Below, one piece after another: positions 57,081 through 64,000 of a DNA stretch of 64,000 nt. Numbering within the stretch: the first letter of the stretch is position 1; the number at the start of each line of letters is the position of its first letter. The DNA lies in NCBI GenBank assembly GCA_026545225.1, contig CM048845.1, positions 55,218,033-55,282,032 on the forward strand, in the 5' to 3' direction. The stretch is from Cornus controversa (Eukaryota > Streptophyta > Magnoliopsida > Cornales > Cornaceae). The translations under genes were made by a program, and so were the position numbers. Below the pieces are notes generated by a model. The model was not told the origin of the DNA. It did not search any database and saw only the letters and a list, made by a program, of their open reading frames with translations.

Positions 57081-57397
57081 CTTGTGTACATGTCTCACCG
57101 TAGATAGCAAACTGGGCATAAATCTCTACGGTCTTATCATGTTCCATGTGACCCTTCGAATCCAAAAAGGGACATATCTAAATAATTTTGAAGTGTCTAA
57201 GTGTGAGAAGTATGATTTGAGGGTGAAACTTAAATTTTTTCATGCTTGGGGCAATTTTGTAAACTTTCAATCAAAGAGAGCTTTCATGCATCGAAGTACC
57301 CACTTCGATGCATCAAAATCATATTTGATGCATCAATTTTTAAAATGTCTCATTTTTATGTCAATTCCAATAGCTTTCGCACCTTGTGTCGATCGAT
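57076..57397 (+). other. Post-integrase spacer of element C joined to protease
   Basis: From GAACTTGTGTACATGTCTCA on, it matches the reverse complement of element A from about 375 down to about 20. RT, RNase H and integrase are thus missing. GATGCATC palindromes lie at 57285-57334. TCGAT at 57393-57397 may be the left target duplication of T3; its partner is outside the window. Confidence 0.75.
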
Positions 57398-60071
57398 TGT
57401 CACGCCCCAAAATCCGGACCACCGGGACTCCCCCGGACCGACCTCGAATCTCGAGTGTGAACCCATTCACTCAACCCCATGAACTATCCCAAGCACACTC
57501 GTGCAATAGTATCAAGGTTTAATACCACGCTATAATGCCCCAATTTCTAATTCTCGGAGAACCGGAGGTTGAACTGTCTATTTAGCCCAATAGACCCTCA
57601 TTACACTCATTTACAGTGGAAGCTTAACTTAATTGTTGCATATAAATTCACACAACACTACCTCAACCAATTCCCATGGGCCCTAGATCAAATCATACAC
57701 CTTAGTGGCAATTTACTTGGCCACACCTTTGAGAATCACTCACTTTCGAGCCTCAACACTTTTTGTGTTTGGAATCTGAAATTGAAGCGTACACCATTGG
57801 ATAGAGAATCCAAAAATACTCAAGTTCAAAAAAAACCACACTCAATTCCGATCTAAAACGAAGAAATTACGTCGAAATGAAGTTTTGGAAAAAGTTATGA
57901 ATAGTAATCTCGATTGATCGAGATGAGATCTCGATTGATCAAGATTAAATCTCGATTAATCGAAATTCTAGCGAGATTTTCACCCTTTCGGGACCCCAGA
58001 CCTGCAATATCTCGATTGATCGAAAATGGGACTTCGATTGATCGAAATTCCTCTTTTCTGGACTCTAAAAATCACCATAAATCATCACCCCTTCGATCAA
58101 TCGAAATGGGGAATTCGATTGATCGAAATGGGCATCTCGATTGATCGAGATTAAATCTCGATTGATCGAAATGTACCTCCTGGGACTTCCAACAGCCCTA
58201 TATATGATCCATTTGAACTCAAATCTCAACCAAACCACCTTGGATCATTCATAAAACATATAAATCATCCCCCAATGATATAATATCATACTCACACATC
58301 AACCTACACATTTGAATCTCAAATCTTGTAAAATCATAGAAAACTCATCCTAAATTCTCAATGCACATAAAATTCAAGTGCATAAACCATCCTCATTTTC
58401 CAAAGATCATATTCATCAACTCATACATACAACCTAACTCACACATCGAAATCCTACAACCGTGATTCCAATATAAATCCACCCTTCAAAACCTTCATAT
58501 CCAAGAGTTCAAGATATAAAAGACAAAAAGGATACATTCATCCATTTAAGCTCCAAATTCATATAAAATTCATGAAACCATACACATAAGGATTCAAATG
58601 AATATACATGTTACATATACCGTGAATGTAACTATAAATCAACATAATCCACATGCCACATGCCGGCATGGATAGCCAGAAACATATTTCACCATCCAAA
58701 ACCTCAAAATACACCAAAATGCTCCAAGTAAGGAAGCAAGCTCTTTTCATCCATTCTAGGCTTCTTACCTGAAAAAATATTTGGGGGAGCGGGGTGAGCA
58801 ACACTGCGGCTCAGTAGAGATGCCCCTCCCCTCCTAGGTGCTGACCCGACACCGACCTACATGTCCCTCATTACATGACATGTAAAATGCTTTCATGCGC
58901 ACGACAACATACAATTCAAGTATGAATGCACTCATTCATATATCATATTTTTCAATGCATATCGTTGCTATAACAAGCCTAGCATGCATTCTAACATTCA
59001 AAATAACACATGGTCACATATATGTCATAAGGCATGCATGTCACTCTCATATGCCTACAAACCACAACCTAGCATATTTTGATCATGCTTCAACAATGCA
59101 CACACTTGCTATAAAATAACCTAGCATGCATTCAACATTTATACACACACACAACCAACATATAATCATATGATTGCACCCGAAAATACACATAACCTAC
59201 ATATGCATATAATACACAATATAGCTAATCATGCTCTCATTTTGCACACTTTACACATATTCAACCCACACATCATATATTCATCAAGATGGATCTATCT
59301 AGCATGCATAATCACAAGGGAAGAGGAAATATAAAAATTCAGCCCCTTGCCCATCTCTCTCACATACAAACTCAACCGAAAACCTCTCCTAACCACCCAA
59401 AACCCTAGAATCGACAACTAGAAGAGAAGAAACACCCCTACCTCGAATTTGGAAGCTATCTAAGCAATCTCCAAAATTTCCAGCGATATCCACCTTGCCG
59501 GAAGTCGAGTTTGTTCGGTTCAAACCGAAGCCCTAGCCGTCCCCTACACACTTTCCTTCTTCGGCGAATCACGAATCCAAGCCGAATGCACCCGAAATAT
59601 AGAGAGAAGGTGGAGGGATGAAGAGAGAAATGTTTAGAGAGAGAGGGAACTGTGAGAAATGAGATCTCAGATCTCCCTGAGATATTTATTCCAGTCCTAG
59701 GGGCGCAAAATGACCGTTTTGCCCCCGGGCCACTTAATGTACCTTCCCGACCTCCGAATTAATTCTCGAAAACTCCGTTGGACTCGAAATCACTTCCTTA
59801 ACACTCTAAATATTTTGTTTAGTCCATATCCAAAAATAAATATTTTAAAAAATTTTCCGGATTCCCCGGGCCCACTTAAGTCGCCTCCCGGCCCCGGTTT
59901 GACCAAAAATTAAAACTTTTCCAAATTTTTTGAAAACTTCCAAAAACCTCATAACATGTTTCCAAACATGTTTTCCACTCTCGAAACATCCAAAACATCA
60001 TTCGAAATGCCTTTATAGCAAAAATGATTAAAATTTTTGAAAACCGGTCAAATTTGGTTCCGGTCTCTACA
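57398..60071 (-). repeat. 3' LTR of T3
   Basis: 2674 bp, TGTCACGCCCC start and GTCTCTACA end on the plus strand, same ends as T1. CGAT-NN-ATCG cluster at 57907-58172; minus-strand TATATAGG near 58197-58204, as in T1. Confidence 0.9.
57907..58172 (-). promoter_or_regulatory. CGAT-NN-ATCG cluster in T3 LTR
   Basis: About ten units, mostly CTCGATTGATCGAG and TTCGATTGATCGAA with TG or CA centres. It is in the same LTR position as in T1, but the sequence between the units is only partly alike. Confidence 0.8.
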
Positions 60072-60090
60072 ACCTCCCCACCTTTAAAGA
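60072..60090 (-). other. Polypurine tract of T3
   Basis: Minus-strand AAAGGTGGGGAGGT next to the LTR, similar to T1. Confidence 0.75.
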
Positions 60091-63088
60091 ATTTCGTCCA
60101 CGAAATTAGCATCATACTCTGACTCTCAAGGGTGTTGTCACTAAACCTTAAGTGACCTTCCCTATCTTCCTTCTATCACAGGAAATAGTCATAACTCGCC
60201 GGTATCCAACACGCGGTTTCCATTCTGTAACCAACAAGGTTCTTGGTTATCACATCAGACCACCTTGTGTCACATTTCACAAATTATTAACCTATTGGCA
60301 TATCTCAAACGATGTCCCGATATCTTTGAAACTGTTGTGTCATCATCTACTGTAACTAACACAACCATAAATTATCTCCCAAACCAAGTTTAGGAAGATC
60401 AAAACTATAACCAATTTACTTTCCAACCTACCCACTTTCCAATCGGTGAAAGTATGCATAGGCATCCCTTTCTAGTAATTCACCCTCCTTGAATCACAAT
60501 TCTCAAAGTTCTCACACCAGACAATACCATGTTCACAATCCAAACTTACACATTTCATCTATGATCTGAGGCCAATGTTTGTTAAGGATTGATAACTCAA
60601 CCTTGGGCTGGTTCGATCACCTTTCTCCAAAACTCATGAAATCTTTACTTTCGAAGTCTCATAATGAATCCTTGGATCCTTTCAATTTCACTGGTACTAC
60701 AAGGTACGGTTCACAAGTAACAAAAATCTGTGAAAATCCCTATCATCCACGCCATAATCCAGTCATGTCCCAAAACTAATCAAATCACATATGCCAATCG
60801 AAACTCAATCTCTCAGGGTCACACCACCCACAATGATACATCCATAGACTAAATTGCGTCCATATTGACGATAACTACTCAACAATAGATGGGCCAATAG
60901 ACAAAGCTGCGTCCCCCACCACTGATACGTTAATAGACAAAACTGCGTCTAAGTGACGACGCCAACCACAATTGTGACAATGAACAAAACTGCGCCCAGA
61001 GTCACCACCACTTGTCAATAGACAAAACTGTGTCCAAATGATAATGATTGGGTCGATAGACAAAACTACGTCCATACGACTCCGATCCTCAACTGATGTG
61101 CCAATAGACAAAACTGCGTCTAAATGACGACACCACTCATATGCGACAATGGACAAAACTGCGTCCAGAGTCACCACCACTTGTCAATAGACAAAACTGC
61201 GCCTAAATGACAAGAATCTCAACTGATGTGCCAATAGACAAAACTGTGTCTAAATGACGACACCACTCATATGCGACAATGGACAAAACTGCGCCCAGAG
61301 TCACCACCACTTGTCAATAGACAAAACTGCGCCTAAATGACAAGAATCTCAACTGATGTGCCAATAGACAAAACTGCGTCTAAATGACGACACCACTCAT
61401 ATGCGACAATGGACAAAATTGCGCCCAGAGTCACCACCATTTGTCAATAGACAAAACTGCGCCTAAATGACAAGAATCTCAACTGATGTGCCAATAGACA
61501 AAACTGCGTCTAAATGATGATACCACTCGTATGCGACAATGGACAAAACTGCGTCTAAATGATGATACCACTCGTATGCGACAATGGACAAAACTGCGCC
61601 CAGAGTCACCACCACTTGTCAATAGACAAAACTGCGTCCATATGAGACCGATCCTCCAACTGATGTGTCAGTAGACAAAACTGCATCTCACTGACAGCAC
61701 CACAATGATCATCCCATAGTCTGTAGCCTTCTAAGAATATCACATGCCCCCTCGAGTACTCTATCCTGTACTGGAACTCATAACCTCAAGAGTGGTTTAA
61801 ACTAACCTACTCTGGTTATCACAATCTCAATCATACACTCATTTATGAGTACGAGTTGCCATACTCACAACATTCGAACTTCATTTTCTTATCTACTGAT
61901 ACTCATCAAATCAATCCCACAATCACTTGGACCGGACACATTGTAAGAGAAGTACTAATCGAAGAGAAATGGCTGGCCAGGCCGTTTCTTCCCGCTAGTT
62001 CAACCCCGACTACATGCCTTTCTTGTCCCTCACACATTTAAATCCTTCAACTTATAATCACAATTCAATCCCCATTGTTTTCATGAAATCACTGCTTAGG
62101 GACTTTCTCAAAGTCCTAAGCTCCCACAACTGGAGTTCAACATAACTCCTACTTCTCAACTATCATTAGCTCACTCTAATAACACGCCTAATAACCGAAC
62201 CCCAGATACGATTCACTTTCACATTGTCCGGAGCACTTGCTACTTAGAGTCCACAGTCTTTACCTCAAGACCTATCCGATCTATCTCTACCTTTAGTCTA
62301 AGGTAATATCCTCGACTAATCACATCCATCACTCAAAGTGATACTTTCCTATAATTGAGATCATCAGTACTTAAAGTTATTCCATCATTATCAACCATGA
62401 TTTTCTGACTGGAATACATCTTAGGCATAATCCAAAGTCCCGTGTATCGTTACAATCCACATCAATCCCATGCACTTAACATAACAAGCGCACTAACTAT
62501 AATAAGGCACATAAATGGTGCACTTACCCAAATGAGTCACATAGTTCAGCCCAGTTTCATAGGCTATCACCCAATGGAATCCAATTCCAAGTCTAGGATC
62601 TTACATCCTACTAATCTAACAATCTCAAAGTTTATCACCACATGTCTATTTCAACATCATTATCAGCTCAATCTTTCAAACCTCTACCTAGGTTTACCAA
62701 AACCCTCAAAATTTGGGACTTCTAAGTAGTGACTACATGTCACTACTAACCACGTGACGCATAATAAAACACTAAAATGCAATGCTCAGTCACATGAATA
62801 GCATATTCCACATAGCACATAACATATAACATGTTAAATCAAATAAACAAATACAATGCATGATATGACATATGGTGCATCTAAATAACCCAATATTCTA
62901 GCCCTCGGGCTACAACTAAGAAAAATACCTACGACCACGCACAGTCCCGGAACATTCTCAGCCTAAGCAATCATGAAGGCAAGACCCAATTCCCTTAGTA
63001 TACCACATATACTCATGATATGCAACTTAATATACTTGCATAAATCATCATTATAACTCATAAGTTGGAGATCACGGATATACCTCAA
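60091..63088 (-). other. Non-coding internal region of T3
   Basis: About 3 kb where pol would be expected. No RT or integrase motif was seen on either strand. It contains the tandem repeat 60880-61690. The remaining parts show no recognisable feature. Confidence 0.65.
60880..61690. repeat. Hierarchical tandem repeat in T3
   Basis: A monomer of about 40-45 bp with the core GACAAAACTGCG is repeated some 18 times. Within it, a 130-bp higher-order unit made of three monomers starts at 61091, 61221, 61351 and 61481 (AACTGATGTG as marker). The edges hold older, more diverged monomers. Confidence 0.88.
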
Positions 63089-63997
63089 TCACTGTGGACG
63101 AGTCCTTTGATACCTGGACTGCTGTCCTGAACCACTAGGATGGTTCCTCGTACTTGCTCGCAAAACCTGAGCAGACTTCACTGACTGGGGTGGCGGTATT
63201 GCCACCGAGTCAATCTGACTCATCAAGAACTGATCGGTGCAGTTAAGAGACTCTATCCTATCCCCTGCACCTTGTCCTTGAGGACAATTCACTTTCAAGT
63301 GACTAGTCTGATGACAGAGGTAACAAATTTGTCCATTTGCTGGTGCCAAATGTATGCTGGGGCACTCAGACCTATAGTGACCCGGCTACTGACAATGATG
63401 ACACACTCTCCTTGACCCGACCGACTGTATAGACATGGAAGTCGTAGGCACTGAATATGTCATCCGCTGTCCCATTGATCCTTTAGATCGATAAGGACCA
63501 CTTTTTTGTTTCTTCTTTGGCTGACTCTTGGAAGAATCGTGCCTTTTCTCATCTTGTACCCTTTGATTGTCATTACCAAGCTCTTCTGCTATTAGTGCTC
63601 TTTCCACCACTGCAGTATAGCTTATCAATCCTAGAATTCCAACTTTATCTCGCAAATAGGGTCGGAGACCTCTTATGAACTGTTTGACCTTCAGCTCTTC
63701 CGTTGGAATCATCTCTTTCGCAAATCGAGCCAAAGAGGTAAATCTGGTCTCGTACTCCATAACTGTCATATCCCCTTGAAGCAAATCATAGAACTCTCAC
63801 CTCAAGCTATCCTTCACTGTTACTGAAAAATACTTCTCGAAGAATAATGTTTCAAACGTATTCCAATCCATTACCTCAATGTCATGGCAGTTCCCAATAG
63901 ACTTCCACCAACATTTGGCCTCACCCTTAAGGTAATGGGTGGCCACTTTCACCCTTAAGTTCTCCTCTACCTCAAGTACGGTAAGGAGTTCAACCAT
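63089..63997 (-). pseudogene. gag of T3 (partial)
   Basis: Minus-strand pieces 63997-63797, 63784-63386 and 63349-63089. The first has KVATHYLKGEAKCWWKS and YFSVTVKDSLR, the second has MTVMEYETRFTSLARFAKEM and the third a knuckle CYLCHQTSHLKVNC. All match T1 gag closely. Stops between the pieces (about 63794 and 63386) break the frame. The N-terminus is outside the window. Confidence 0.88.
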
Positions 63998-64000
63998 CTC

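Larger units (their letters stand above)
52974..57397 (+). mobile_element. Element C: Athila-type element with deleted pol
   Basis: 5' LTR, PBS, gag and protease, then a direct jump to post-integrase sequence, then insertion of T3 at 57398. The lineage is clear from PBS and gag/protease similarity to elements B and H. The 3' part, if present, lies beyond T3 outside the window. Confidence 0.88.
57398..64000 (-). mobile_element. Element T3: gag-only Tekay-type element (partial)
   Basis: Minus strand. The 3' LTR (57398-60071) and PPT are followed by about 3 kb of non-coding DNA and then gag up to the window edge. No RT or integrase fits between PPT and gag. LTR and gag are clearly related to T1. 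It looks like a non-autonomous derivative. Confidence 0.85.

Noticed and set aside
60875..61180. Minus-strand repetitive frame with LDAVLSI units
   Set aside because: Product of the tandem DNA repeat; it is open over only part of the array and has no other support.

Overview
The window looks like nuclear DNA of a flowering plant and consists almost entirely of nested LTR retrotransposons. I found no convincing host gene, tRNA, rRNA or CRISPR array. The plant call rests on Ty3/gypsy elements of two plant lineages. Athila-type elements have a primer binding site (PBS) matching plant tRNA-Asp, an AAGTTTGGGGGTG polypurine tract (PPT) and an ORF3 after integrase. Tekay/Del-type chromoviruses have an initiator tRNA-Met PBS, LTRs of 2.7-2.9 kb and a chromodomain-like integrase tail. 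Species cannot be told from the sequence.

Layout. 1-2844: minus-strand Athila pol fragment (element A), joined at 2845 to a truncated 5' LTR. 2845-48126: one Athila element (element H, about 12 kb without insertions) split by three later insertions of about 33 kb. (i) 4031-24961 is a tandem LTR-internal-LTR-internal-LTR array of a second Athila family (element B) with a single flanking 5-bp duplication, TTAGG. The two internal copies are almost identical, lack reverse transcriptase, and each carries a nested 573-bp TRIM element. (ii) 34314-44983 is a complete minus-strand Tekay-type element (T1), target duplication TGTCG. (iii) 45070-46586 is a solo LTR of the element B family, target duplication TGAAA. 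Element H itself runs PBS, gag-pro-RT-RNase H, integrase, ORF3, a long 3' non-coding part, PPT and 3' LTR.

48127-51032 is AT-rich sequence with direct, inverted and tandem repeats of unknown origin. 51033-51652 is the relic of a further LTR element. 51653-52973 is a diverged Tekay-type LTR relic. 52974-57397 is a third Athila element (C), whose pol is deleted from protease to the end of integrase. It is interrupted at 57398 by a Tekay-type element (T3) that runs off the window; between its 3' LTR and its gag it has no pol, only non-coding DNA with a hierarchical tandem repeat.

The most interesting signal is not a gene. Clusters of short inverted repeats with the common core CGAT-NN-ATCG occur in LTRs and/or in the spacer after integrase of nearly every element, across Athila and Tekay lineages. 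Outer bases and the central dinucleotide vary by element. In elements H and C the LTR cluster and the post-integrase cluster of the same element are of the same type. The second notable signal is the hybrid middle LTR of the tandem array, which maps an unequal crossover to about 120 bp.

All coding regions are broken except ORF3 in array copy 2. Many stop codons are explained by C-to-T change in CAA/CAG codons, as expected for methylated, silenced transposons.
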